64,000 bases of DNA, taken from Sinohyriopsis cumingii (taxonomy: Eukaryota; Mollusca; Bivalvia; Unionida; Unionidae). The notes beneath the pieces are model-generated. The model had not been told where the DNA came from and did not search any database. It saw only the letters and a program-made list of their open reading frames with translations. Below, piece by piece: positions 17,290 through 28,224 of this stretch; position 1 is the stretch's first letter, and every line of letters starts with the position of its first letter. A program made the translations under genes and the position numbers. The stretch is from contig CM068830.1 of the NCBI GenBank assembly GCA_028554795.2, forward strand, positions 48,932,227 through 48,996,226, in the 5' to 3' direction.

Positions 17290-17841
17290 TTAAGCAATCA
17301 ACTTTAACTGCCTTAAGCCTTTGCCACGGCCGAGGCCTACTTCTGATGATTGGATTGAAATCACTAAGGGTGGTACGATAGGCTTAGTCACAGGGTTGGC
17401 ATGTTTAGCTCGGGAAGGTCGTATTCTCTTCGGTCGTGATAAAGAAGTCTGATACATTTGTTTCAGACTTCTTAACTCCGCTAAAATGTCCAACAGTACC
17501 GTAGCCGTTTGATTTTCACCCTCTTGTTTCTTTGCTGCTACTTCTTCTTGTTGTTGTTTTTTTCTTACCTCTTCTTGTTGCTGTTGCTGTTGCTGTAGGA
17601 GAAAAGCTTGTTCCGCTTCCTTTTGTCGTTGTATAAATTTCTCCAATTCTTCTTTCTGTCTCTGTCTAAAATTCTCCACTTGTGGTAATGAAGAATGAGA
17701 CGAAGGTTCCGGAACAAATTCTTGCGAGGTAAGAAAATCCACAAAATCCCAATGTACCTCTTCTGAAAGTAAGTCCGGGTTCCCTTGGGTGGTCTCCACT
17801 GCTGGTGCACCCCAATGGATCGTTTTCTGAGTTTCCGTCAT
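17290..17841 (-). CDS. Glutamine-rich coiled-coil protein with histone-like 3' end
   Basis: 183 residues from ATG 17839-17841. The N-terminus is acidic (TIHWGAPAVET, then EEVHWDFVDF and SQEFVPEP). Residues 55-110 form a Q/E/K coiled coil (RQRQKEELEKF, then Q runs). A conserved segment follows (TATVLLDILAELRSLKQMYQ), then a basic patch (RPKRIRPSRAKHANP) that could be a nuclear localisation signal, and the tail GKGLRQLKLIA. A second, degenerate copy at 31411-32035 conserves both ends and the LLDILAELRSL segment, so the gene was under selection. The upstream region has TATATAGA (17888-17895) and TGACGTCA. A nuclear regulatory role is inferred only. Confidence 0.8.
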   Translation of the reverse strand: MTETQKTIHWGAPAVETTQGNPDLLSEEVHWDFVDFLTSQEFVPEPSSHSSLPQVENFRQRQKEELEKFIQRQKEAEQAFLLQQQQQQQEEVRKKQQQEEVAAKKQEGENQTATVLLDILAELRSLKQMYQTSLSRPKRIRPSRAKHANPVTKPIVPPLVISIQSSEVGLGRGKGLRQLKLIA

Positions 17842-18060
17842 GTTGAATCACTGTCGCATAGATTGACAGCACACAGGCGCTAGCGAATCTATATAGACCA
17901 CATGACGTCACAGACTGCTCTCTTCGGATTGGATGCGGACTGACTGAATTTTGTAACGCGTGTTCGGATTGGTGAATGGACTCAATCCGTTTCAATCCTT
18001 CCTCTACCTATAAATAAACGCAGTTCACTGCATTGATTCACCTGTTCTCGTCGCCTCACG
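17842..18060. promoter_or_regulatory. Bidirectional promoter with CRE, CCAAT-type and TATA elements
   Basis: Facing left it has TATATAGA (17888-17895) behind the ATF/CREB palindrome TGACGTCA (17903-17910). Facing right it has TATAAATA (18009-18016), 45 nt before ATG 18061. Between them are repeated GGATTGG/CAATCC boxes and a GTAACGCGTGTT block. The second element at 31182-31410 preserves the order, including AACACGCGTTAC, TATATAGA and ATTTATAG, which supports function. Confidence 0.75.
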
Positions 18061-18294
18061 ATGTGGACCACAGTTGAATCATCCACCCTTGTGTCTTCCA
18101 TGATGTTTAGGACGGACATGCTCATGTATGTCCGGTCCAAGTGGACTGTTGTTGATAGGACAGATACTAGTCTATGGATGAGAAGAGTTTACATAGAAAG
18201 ACAAGGATGTCTCAAGAGGGTACTTGTGTATGGACCTGCAGTTAGAAGGAGTTTAAGAAGAAGAAGAAGATGTGACAGATGCCGTCTATGTTAA
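18061..18294 (+). CDS. Small Arg/Cys-rich protein with histone-like 3' end
   Basis: 77 residues from ATG 18061. The conserved part is the C-terminal half: YIERQGCLKRVLVYGP, VRRSL, a run of five arginines and a C-x2-C-x2-C-type end, CDRCRLC. The broken copy in the second element (30944-31181) keeps a matching C-terminus with the same ERQGCLKR, YGP, RRSL and terminal Cys residues, so this is a true gene although short. It could bind nucleic acid or zinc. No known family is recognised. It starts 45 nt below TATAAATA and ends 24 nt before a histone-type stem-loop. Confidence 0.8.
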   Translation: MWTTVESSTLVSSMMFRTDMLMYVRSKWTVVDRTDTSLWMRRVYIERQGCLKRVLVYGPAVRRSLRRRRRCDRCRLC

Positions 18295-18311
18295 TATTAA
18301 TATTAACATAA

Positions 18312-18821
18312 ACCCAAAGGCCCTTTTCAGGGCCACACACATTTCTCGAAAAGAGATAGCCTTTCGATTGCCTACCCCGTTATAAAAAATTTTTTTAAAA
18401 CAAAAAAAATCCCATGTTCAATTCCCCTTGTCCCTAAAGTAGTTTTTTTTTCAACATGTTCAATTCTCCTTTGTCCCTAGACAAACCCAAACTCTATTCC
18501 CATGTTCAATTCCCCTTGTCCCTAGACAGACCCAAACTCTATTCCCCATGTTCAATTGCCTTTGTCCCTAGAATCGATATTTTTTTTTCCATTGTTCGAA
18601 TGCCTTTGACGCTAATCTCAATATTTCCTTTTTTTTCCTTTCTCCAATGTTAAATTCCATTGACGCTAATCTTACCCAGGGTTTTTTGCCCATGTTAAAT
18701 TTCCATTGACGCTAATCTCGCCCAGGGTGGTTAATGTTAAATTTCCATTGACGCTAATCTCGCCCAGGGGGTGTTTGTAATGCTAATTCCCATTGACGCT
18801 AATCTCACCCCTTTCACTACT
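18312..18821. repeat. Right terminal inverted repeat
   Basis: Reverse complement of 1558-2065, with the same five GAGATTAGCGTCAATGG and four GGGACAA...ATTGAACAT sub-repeats. It includes module E at its inner edge, so the two outermost genes of the element share an inverted 3' module inside the terminal repeats. Confidence 0.95.
18319..18334 (+). terminator. Histone-type 3' stem-loop (module E)
   Basis: Plus strand CCAAA, then GGCCCTTTTCAGGGCC, then ACACA. GAAAAGAGATAGC starts about 14 nt later, where histone genes carry the U7-pairing element. It lies 24 nt after the stop of the 18061-18294 gene. With modules A-D this is the fifth occurrence. Confidence 0.9.
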
Positions 18822-18827
18822 TCCATC
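18822..18827. repeat. Target-site duplication, right
   Basis: TCCATC directly after the right terminus, identical to 1552-1557. Confidence 0.93.
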
Positions 18828-18854
18828 TCAAACTATTTTGTACTAATGTACCAG

Positions 18855-18960
18855 AAGCCATGACGTCTTAGTGGCTATCGCTGCCAGACTCGCGACCAAA
18901 AGGGTGCGGGTTTGAATTCTGCCATCCTGTGTCAGCTGACCTAGTGTATCCTTACCAAGA
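18855..18960 (+). mobile_element. tRNA-like SINE fragment
   Basis: Contains AGTGGCTATCGCTGCCAGAC and a B-box-like GCGGGTTTGAATTCTG, the pattern of a tRNA-derived SINE head. It differs from the family at 1075. No tail was identified. Confidence 0.45.
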
Positions 18961-19794
18961 AACTTTACTCCAAATGTTTCAAGCTGAATAATCTATTTAT
19001 ATTGCTGTAAAGCATTACATTGTTTTCGAAAAGTCTTATCCCGATAATTGTACAATACCTGCAGTAATTAAAGTAGCAATTTATAGCCTATGAATAATTG
19101 TTTTAAGGCAGCATTATTAACTACTAAAAATTATTCTTTATTTATTTACTTGCCTGTACACTTGTCACTAAATAGTTTCTTATATGCATAAATCCTTAAC
19201 GTGTTCACTCCCATAGAACCTATCAGGGAATTTTACCTTGTATAGATATAAAAATGGACTGATAAAGAAAAATCAGCGCTCTACTGGTAGGCATTGCACT
19301 AAACGTACAGGCAGTATATGTACACTGCTTTTCATAATTGGATTTGAAAATGTTATAATAAAGACTCAAACTAAATGTCAAAAAGCGCCATTGATAATGA
19401 CAATAACGAGCACACAATATTCGCTGCCAAAATAAATATTACTGAGGTCTGGTGTATTCAAGCTAACAGTGAAAAAAAAATCAATACTGAACTAACGTAT
19501 TTTAAGGGTAGTTATAGTCTGAATATACCGCTCCATTTATTTGTAACCACCCCCTTATAGATTTAAATAAAGGAAATCTTTAATGTGATAAAAAGGTGTA
19601 CAGAACTGAGTCAATTCATTCTTTGATTTATAATCTGGGAAAATAAATGTCAGTGTTACATTAAAATTAAACTTTATGTATTAGCTCTAAATATTTTCAC
19701 TCGCAAAGTGTTGGAACACCCAGCTTTTAGAATACGATGGTTACAGTTTTGTAAAACAAAACAATCTCACAAGTCAGGTTTTATATCGAAAGAG
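18961..19794. other. Host intergenic sequence, no gene seen
   Basis: AT-rich with short open frames lacking any recognisable domain or splice context. Confidence 0.55.
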
Positions 19795-20040
19795 TTGTTG
19801 TTGTTGTGGGGTTTAACGCCATTTTTCAGCACGATAGGCTGTACATGGCGGCCAGTATTAATGGTGGAGGAAGAACCCGGAAAACCCCGGAAAGAACCAC
19901 CGACCCACGAGAAGCTACTGGCAAGCTTTCTCACATGCCCACATTGGCTGAATCTTAGACTCGAACCGCCGCAGACAGAGGTGAGATGGCAGTGATCCGT
20001 AACGAAGAGCGCTTTAGACCACTCGGCCACTCGGGGCCCC
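19795..20040 (-). mobile_element. tRNA-derived SINE, copy 2 (inverted)
   Basis: Starts with the (GTT)n complement of the tail, then GGTTTAACGCCATTTTTCAG and GTGGAGGAAGAACCCGG, and ends with the tRNA-like head (CCACTCGGCCACTCGGGGCCCC). Same family as 1075-1335. Confidence 0.9.
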
Positions 20041-20289
20041 TATATCGAAAGAGAAGCTAAATCTTAAGTTCATTGCTATTGAAGGTCGTACATTGAGTAT
20101 CCGTGCTTGTAAAGAAAATAATTCTTATGTTTTTAGCTAGGGAAAAAAAAGAGAAGTTAAAATATGGCCCACACAGTCACAGTTGTATGTATTGGTGAAT
20201 GAATGATGAAAAGAATAAATGAATAAATTAACGAACAAAGGACATTTGATTGGATCTTAAACCGACACTTTTGGGAACAATTACTCGTT

Positions 20290-20480
20290 CTTGTAAAGGG
20301 GATCCGCCTAACTAATAGAGCTTTGAACTTGTAATCCAAGGGCTGGGGATTCAATACCCACCCATTTCAGCTTTGGTCGGCCTCCTCAGCGTGTCCTTCG
20401 GAAAGATGCGCTGCATCTTCCTCGGCCTGTTGTAGTCAATAACATGTTAAAAATGCCGTTAAAACCACCTAAAACAAACT
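20290..20480 (+). mobile_element. Second tRNA-derived SINE family
   Basis: A head with GGATCCGCCTAACTAATAGA and B-box-like GGGGATTCAATACCC is followed by a body ending AAAAATGCCGTTAAAACCAC. It shares only the tail style with the 1075 family. Confidence 0.55.
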
Positions 20481-20837
20481 TGCAATTACAAACAAACAAG
20501 TGGCGCTGAATGGTAATATCCAATTTCAATGCTGTATGAGGCGAGTTGGTTCTTTACTTTGTAACAAATTCTTGGTTTTCATTTTGCCACACGAGATTTA
20601 ACACGTTCACTGACCTATTATCCACTGCCGCTTCGAGAAATATTGGCAGAAAGTGTGTTGCAAACACTGTTCATGACGTATGAAGCATGTTTGGTTCTCC
20701 GCTCTGTGAAATGTAATAGTGTTTGCTCTTGTCAAAATTAGAATGAGTTAATTTGTATCTGCGCAAGCTCGATAAATGACGAAGAAAACTTATTATTGCC
20801 ATACTCCGAGAACACACTTCTTGATATCCTACTTTCA

Positions 20838-21018
20838 AGCAGGGACGTCATCGGTGGGGGGGGGGGGACATTTGCCCCCCCCCCCCGGGTATTTTCCATG
20901 TACTGTAAAATTTCTGTAACCTATATATGAAAATTAACAAGCCAGTCAAGTTTTGCCCTCCCCCAATCAAGTTTTGTCCCCCCCCCAAAAAAAAAAAAAT
21001 TGAAGTGACGTCCCTGCT
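20838..21018. mobile_element. MITE with AGCAGGGACGTCA inverted ends
   Basis: AGCAGGGACGTCA at 20838-20850 is mirrored by TGACGTCCCTGCT at 21006-21018. The interior has poly-G/poly-C tracts and no coding capacity. The element is about 181 bp. Confidence 0.7.
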
Positions 21019-22003
21019 TTCAAAAAATTTTGATATTCAGTCAAATGATTATTCCATCAGAAGTCGTATTTTTCTGATGAATCATAACGCAGGTTTTGCA
21101 AATACTGTGGCGAAATTTGTATTGGAGTATTTTAAACTCACAAAACCGGGTTTTGGTGAACTTTCTTATCGAATGGGGAGTCACGTTTTTTTTTGTTTGT
21201 TGGTACAACAGCAAAAGTTGATGTGCACCCCTGTCGTGGTAAGTAGGTTTAGTTTCTGTGCTTGTACAGTAAAGAATAGTGTAATGAGAAAAACTCATGG
21301 ACAGTAATTTTCATTTAGTATAAGCTAATTTTCGTTTCTGTCACGGAATAAGGCAAGAAAATAATTTGGTAATGCCACAGACAAATTTGGGTACTTGGTT
21401 TCTAAGACGTAGGGTAGTTCTTTTTTATTTTTATAAAATAGTTTTCTTTTGGACCCGGGCAATACATCCCACCGTAGGTCGCTCGTGGTGAAATAACCAT
21501 ATAGCACGATGTGTATTTTTTGTCTGTGTTTATAGGAGACACATTGTTTTACGCGACACCGTGATCGCTTGGATCTTGTCAAGGTGTATCAATACACTTA
21601 CAACTTACTACAGCCATAGAGATAAGTAATACATAACATACAAGTCAATTTTGCAACTAGATATATGTGTCCCTTCAACATACTGTCTTTATTTTTCATC
21701 GTTCGAATTTAAAACACGGGGAAAAATAGTTGGTCTGTTACAATTTATCGCTAAGGGCTTTATTTTGACGCAAAGCAATGTGGTAGCATGTATTTATGGC
21801 TTTCCTCTTTGCATTTTGTGTATTTATTATGACCAGCTTGGTATATTTGTAGCTGGATGGCTGGTCTGGAATACCAGAATGGTGACGTGTTGTGTGTGTG
21901 TGTGTGATGTGATTTGGACTTTTAACGTAGCTTTAACAATATTTCAGTCATATCACTACGATGTCTGCAATGTGGCAGTTTATAGTGATGTTTTGCACTG
22001 GAG
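21019..22003. other. Host intergenic sequence, no gene seen
   Basis: Several short open frames overlap on both strands without domains. A short (GT)n lies near 21890. Nothing is supported. Confidence 0.5.
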
Positions 22004-22205
22004 CATCATGCCGCAGACATGTAGCATGATGTCTCACCCAGTCACATTATCGTGACACCAGGCCGACCAGTCCTAACACTAACCTCTTAATGCTGAGCGC
22101 CAAGCGAGTACCATTTTTGTAAGTCTTTGGTATGACTCGGCCGGGGATCGAACCCACGACCTCCCGCATCCGAGGCGGACTCAGCATGGTGACGGAATGA
22201 CCTGC
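22004..22205 (-). mobile_element. SINE family 3, copy 1 (inverted)
   Basis: Shares CCGCAGACATGTAGCA, GACACCAGGCC, CTAACCTCTTAA and TGCTGAG blocks, plus a tRNA-like GGATCGAACCCACGACCTC, with the copy at 47870-48095. The B box reads on the minus strand. Confidence 0.75.
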
Positions 22206-22461
22206 AGTGTGGCAGCGAAACCATTTAATTAATTCATGGTGTATATGTTACATGACTGGAATTGTAGGACATGAATTCCGAATTCTAGAAAAGGCCAAGG
22301 ACTTGTGATGTGAATTCCGAACCCTGAATAAAATCAGCATACACTGTATTGTGTTTACAAGGACATTTGATTGTGTGACCATGCTTATTTTTCTTGGTAT
22401 CATATGGTCGTGTGAACCATACTTATTTTTTTATTATTATATGATTCTCCGAATCATACTC

Positions 22462-22465
<4 letters not shown>

Positions 22466-22530
<65 letters not shown>
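22466..22530. repeat. (TA)n microsatellite
   Basis: About 32 uninterrupted TA repeats. Confidence 0.95.
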
Positions 22531-22533
<3 letters not shown>

Positions 22534-22825
22534 GATGCATGAAGCATATTCATATTATTTTTATACATGAATAGGTTTTCTTTTTATAACATGTTCGGTA
22601 TGGTAATCTTATTTGTAGTGGGTGGGCTTGTGAGTCTATTTGCGTATGTATTATCGTGAACATTTATTTTTCATTTCATAAACTTACATTCACTCACATT
22701 GTGTTATCTTTTCACTCAGTCCAAATATCCATTCGGTATCAATCCTATTACAGTTTCGTGTAAAGTTGGTTTGATTTTAAATGTTAGCGGGCTTTGGGGC
22801 ATCGTCTGGTGTCTAAGTGTTTTGA

Positions 22826-23350
22826 ATGGAGATTACCGCCATAATTCTATACATGTACTTTCTAATCTTCCTTGATGATCCATTGTAAATGGCTACTTGC
22901 GAGTGCTACTTTCATAATTCTATCAATGTATATTGTATTCTTCACTGATGCAGATAGTACGTGGCAGTTTGCAAGTGCTATTTTCCTTCTGCATTATTGT
23001 CAATGGCCGCTTGCAAGTGCTACATTCTTAATTCTATTCATGAATTTTCTATTCTTCATTGATGCAAGCTGTAAATGGCTGATTGAAAGTGCCTAGATCT
23101 ACTTTCCTCAGCGTCCTTGTATCTTGCAATTTGCCAACTTCTGAATTGATTATGTAGTTTGTCGTATGGCAAATGCTATGTCAGTTATTACAAGTTTTAA
23201 CATTCCATTTATAAACTTGCTATATCACAAGTTTCAAAAATTGCACCTTCCAAAATCATGACTATAATGTAGCATCAAGCACGTTGCAAGGTAGAATCAA
23301 GGACGTTAGCATACAATAATGCCTCATTATGACAACAGATGGCGATGTGA
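22826..23350. repeat. Left arm of a ~0.53 kb inverted repeat
   Basis: From GATTACCGCCATAATT to CATTATGACAACAGATGGCG this arm is the approximate reverse complement of 28225-28756. Each arm is built of about 65-bp units carrying GCAAGTGCTACTTTC, TAATTCTAT and TTCATTGATGCA. The 4.9 kb between the arms shows no transposase frame. Confidence 0.75.
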
Positions 23351-23516
23351 CACGTCAATGTCTGACAATACGACTCCCCTGACCCTAGTAACAAGTGGTT
23401 ATACCACTCTACGGCATATCTGGGCGTCTTATTTAAAATATCATTCGAATTAAATTCAGCAGTTGATGCGCAGAGTATTAACATTCGGAAGAGAGGTGGC
23501 CTGCAAGTAGCACAAA

Positions 23517-23677
23517 AGGGGCCATCCATAAATGACGTCACGCGATTTTGGCCGATTTTTTACCCCTACCCCCCTCGTCACACATTTTTTAAACAAATTC
23601 CTTCCCCTCGTCCCACATCGTGACAAATGTGTGACCCCCTCCCCTCCAGGTGCGTGACGTCTTTTATGGACGGTCCC
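23517..23677. mobile_element. MITE with CCATCCATAAATGACGTCAC ends
   Basis: GGGGCCATCCATAAATGACG at the left and its imperfect complement (GTGCGTGACGTCTTTTATGG, then ACGGTCCC) at the right form inverted ends of about 26 bp around a C/T-rich centre. About 160 bp, non-coding. Confidence 0.75.
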
Positions 23678-23689
23678 AAATAAATTAAA

Positions 23690-24004
23690 TGTACCAAATT
23701 GTATACAATTATATGTATTTACACAATGTTATATTTCCGCTAACCCTTCCCACCCCATTTTATTTGAACATTTTGTCTGTTTAATTTACCGCTGCCGCAC
23801 GGTGGCAGAATAGGGTAGCCGCTTTCAAGCAGGATTTAAGGTCCTAATTTGTTTATATATTCTCATTCACAATGTTATCAGTTTAGACCATATTTATTAT
23901 TTTAGAGTGCAGTGCAAATTCTGCTTTTTGTAGCAATAAAAACCTTATAAGGTTTGAGCAAAGTGCAGATAATTGCACCTCGAGGCCATACTTTCATTTC
24001 TTTA

Positions 24005-24043
<39 letters not shown>

Positions 24044-24100
24044 TACAGAGATGATGATTCTGTTTATTCTCTCAACCATATGTAATTAAATTTTACTGTT

Positions 24101-24167
<67 letters not shown>

Positions 24168-25775
24168 CAAGAAGTAATGTAAATAGTCAAATTATACCGA
24201 ATTCTTATATATGTATGGCATGGATGATTATGCAATAGCCAGCAAGTATTGTCACTAGTTGTCTGTGACAAGTATGTCATATCTCCAATTTCATTTTAAA
24301 TCTCCAATTCCGATACAACAGCAAGATGCAAATGACTTGAGACAAGGACGTCACATACAAAGCATATATGCTACTAAAATATGAACTTATTTCATTATAT
24401 AAGAAAAGAAATTCTTAGAGTATGAAATATATATTCTATATGTAAACATAAAGAACACTTCCATACAATTATGAGATACTTTATTTCGACATATCAAACT
24501 GGAAACTACATTTTTTATTATTTAAAACCATATTCTTCCATATACGAAGCGATATTTATTGTACAGGTAAGATGACTAATTGTATGGTACCTCACTGATA
24601 AAGCATCAGACTCCTTTTGGTAGCAATTATAAAAATATAATATATTGAATATAAATAACATTGCTACTGCTACCAGTAACCAGCTCAATTTGTTTGTATT
24701 ATTACTGCTACAGTACAGTATTAAAAGTGCTTGATACATTTGGATATGAAATTAATGTAGTAGTTAAAAAGATTAATATTTTTTTTTACATGTATCTTCT
24801 ACAGATGTGATTGTTTTCTGTTAGAAGAATAACACACACACACACATAATTTTCTAAAAACTTGTAAAGTTTTTAAGGCTAGTCACAGCTCAGGCTGTTG
24901 TAGCATCCATCATCCCCACCACCCCACATAAACATCTTCATTTGTCTGTGATTTTATCATTATTTTATCCTGTTTAAAATATAAGCTAATATTGTCATGA
25001 CACAAAAATATCAGCACAATACAACTATGCAATAAAGCAAAATAAATAAATAAAAACAATAAACAGTCCTATGTTTAACTTTTCATAGGAAATATAAGAG
25101 AAAAAAAAAGTTTAATTTAAACCGGCATTCATAAAAACAATATTGTTAGATGAATTAGTCTGAAGCAAAAATTATCATACATGTAGGCAATTATAAGGAA
25201 CAAATACCTGGATTGACTTGTTACATTGTTCTTATAGATTTATTTGCCAGTCCCTTTTGTTTTTCACTTTCACATGAATAAAACATGAATGAAGACAATC
25301 TTTTCACACAATCTGGCTTTTGGTTTGGACATACACTCATCATTGCAAATTCTGCGGAATTTAAACTGTAAATTCTGGATTGGCCAAGACACATTACCTT
25401 TTGTGTACAACATACATTTGTAAATTATGACTCAAGAATATTGTCTGTGTCAAGAATTAATCCCCAAAATCATTTCATTACTGGATCTGTATTCAATATA
25501 TATACAGTACAAACAGTACAAAAATGCTCACTTTTTGATGAATCTATTTTGTGGGCAATAAAAACAAGATGTTTGCACTTGCTATGAGCAAATAAACATG
25601 AAAAGGACTATATTTTATTTGCTGATTTGTTATTTCTGATACTTTGACCTTCACAAAACTATTATATTTATGAACCTGAGATGAAATTGTAAATTTGGCC
25701 TCTTATCCCTAATGTATGTACCTTGGAACAATGGATAAGGTAAATTCCATAATTTAAATGTCTTAATCACTCAGC

Positions 25776-25830
<55 letters not shown>

Positions 25831-27092
25831 GAGAGATTCATAAGTAAGTTAGTTTCTTTACAGAATAATAGAAACCACTAGCCAATTTCTGACTGCAGTT
25901 GTAAGATATCTGAGCAGAAAGTAACAGATACTTTATAAGCATGCAAGTCATTTTAATGTGAGTTATAGGCCCCCAAGTACTATTATTCCTCAGAGAAGAC
26001 ACAATACTGGGTTTTAGAAACAAAAGCCACACAAATACCAGTTTGTTACTTTGTGAAAATGGGGTCATTATGAGAAAATGGAGACACCTGGTGTACCTGC
26101 TGGTGATGAGTGGTCAGTGAGCAACAAATTGTTGTTCCTAAGTCATATAGACAGGAAATGTATAGTCTAGCCCATAAAACTCCGTAACTGGTCATCATGG
26201 TGTCAGTAAGACTTATCACAAGATCCTAAATCATCTTTATTTGCCGAAAATTAAAAGTGATGTTTATAAGTACCATAGATCTTGTCACACTTGTCAAATG
26301 GTAGGAAATCCCAATCAGAATATATCTAAGGCACATCTGTAACCTATTCTTGCATTTGACCATTTGACGAGCCATTTAACAGAAAAATAGTAGACTGTCG
26401 GTTCTTTACCTAATACCAAGTCAAGCAACCAATACTTGTTAACTATAATGTGTGCATCCTCAAGATTTTCATAGTCTATTCCTTTGAAGAATATTAAAGC
26501 TTAAACTGTTCTAAAAGTTTAGGCAGTGTTTTTAACACTTGTTTGCCTCCCAAAATCTGTCCAGCAAATTGTATGTTTGATTATTTCCAACAACTTGTAC
26601 ATGAATTAGACATCCACCAGTTTAATTTTTCTATCTGTCACCCTGAAAGTAATGGGGCTAGCTCAAGACTGTCCGAAAACACTCTCATCTACCCAGGATA
26701 CATGTATGCCATTATATTGAATCAAACCTTAAAAAGGACAGTGATCAGTAAAATCCTGCATTGTATAATTATCGAGTAAGATCAGGAGAGTTTTTTTTCC
26801 CCCATATTGATATTTATCACCAAATTAAAGACCCCATGACTACCCTAAAACAACAAAAGACTGTCCCAAAACACCCTCAACTACCCAGGATACATGTAGG
26901 CAATTAAATAGAATAAAACCAAATAAAAACTGTAAAATCTGTAAAATTCTACCCTGTATAATTATTGAGTAAGATCAGTAGAGTTTTTTCTTTTGTTGAT
27001 ACTCGCTGAAGACTGTCCAAAAAACACACTCATCAACCCAGGATACATGTATACAATTGCAATGACTTAATGAAATATGCAGTTTTGGTGCA

Positions 27093-27128
<36 letters not shown>

Positions 27129-28224
27129 TTCTTTGATCATATATAGTAAACTAAACTACTTTCATATTGCAAAGAGCAGCACAATTAACAAACCAGAATC
27201 ATGCGTCACTATATTCATATTTCAAAAATTCTGTAAAGCTTTTTTAAAAAAATCTTTTAATGTGACAAAGAGCAGCTGAATAATTAGAACCCAAGGGTGC
27301 TATATTTATAGTATTAAAATTCTTGAACCATGTTATTAATTTTAATTGGTTTGATAATTACAACAGATAAAAGTAAAATCTCCTGTAACATCTTTTGTCT
27401 CTGATTATTTCCACTTTTAGAGACACTAGTTTTAAAGGATGCAAACCAGTTTTAAAGCTGGTTTTTTGGTGTGTTTTTTATGATATAAATACATTCAAAT
27501 GTTGAGGTTCTGTACATTAATAATGCAAATAAAATATTGGAAAACAATTGTACACTAAATTTAATCTTTCTACTCGCAAGTAAACATTTTTATTATGATA
27601 CGATCATGATTTTCCTCAGTTTGATTATTTCGGTTTTTGCGGCAAAATATAATCCAGAATGAAGATCGTGATAAGAATAAGAATATCTTTAAGGAATACT
27701 TAATTTTTTTTTAATGTCATTTTACTTATAAACTTTTTTTTAATGTGCTATTGATGTTGCTCTGAAATATGTTATTTTCACGGCAGCTTATTATGTACAA
27801 GAGTATCACAGGAAAAGATAGACGTCTGTGAGGTGCGTCAAAATAGGTGACGTACAATACAATCCTTACAACCAGCGTTCGTCTGATAAAAGCTCGTTAA
27901 GAAGAGTACGAGGGAATATATCATTGTCATTTCTGATCCTTACTAAAATAACTAATGTTTCCAAAGTAATGAGAGATATCACTAAGAAGTAGATTTCTTA
28001 AACGGTGAAGGTAAATACTTAAGTGCGTCAAAACTGGGGTTGAAAAAGATGGACCACCTTGCTGTACTGTATGCGTTTTTGTTTTCGTAAAGTGCTATAA
28101 ATCACTTAGATCTTCGAGAAAGCATATGGTTTTAGAGACGATTAAAACTTTGTTGCTATAGACACAAAATGAATGTCCGTGGGGAGCATTCATTTTTTTT
28201 GGTAAAGGAAAAACTTTAGAAATT
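23690..28224. other. AT-rich intergenic stretch with microsatellites
   Basis: It holds (GA)n at 24009-24038, (TA)n at 24104-24166, (GA)n/(ACAG)n at 25774-25836 and (CT)n at 27091-27132. Between about 26620 and 27060 a loose repeat with CAAGACTGTCC...ACTCATC...CCCAGGATACATGTA occurs three times. No coding gene is supported. Confidence 0.6.

Larger units (their letters stand above)
1558..18821. mobile_element. Full-length Polinton/Maverick (adintovirus-like) element
   Basis: A 17,264-bp unit whose two ends read inward as AGTAGTGAAAGGGGTGAG, giving terminal inverted repeats of about 0.5 kb. It is bounded by the perfect 6-bp duplication TCCATC. It encodes the hallmark Polinton set: protein-primed PolB, rve-type integrase with chromodomain, packaging ATPase, major capsid and minor capsid. 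Most genes are on the minus strand. Only the zinc-knuckle gene and the right-most small gene are on plus. Exact ends and a perfect target duplication argue for a fairly recent insertion. Several genes nevertheless carry frameshifts or stops, so this copy looks defective unless these are assembly errors. No adenain-like protease was recognised. Confidence 0.96.

Noticed and set aside
2043..18334. GGCCCTGAAAAGGGCC hairpins as bacterial rho-independent terminators
   Set aside because: The context is eukaryotic. There is no consistent T tract after the stem in the transcribed direction. Flanks, loop and downstream purine block fit the histone 3' module far better.
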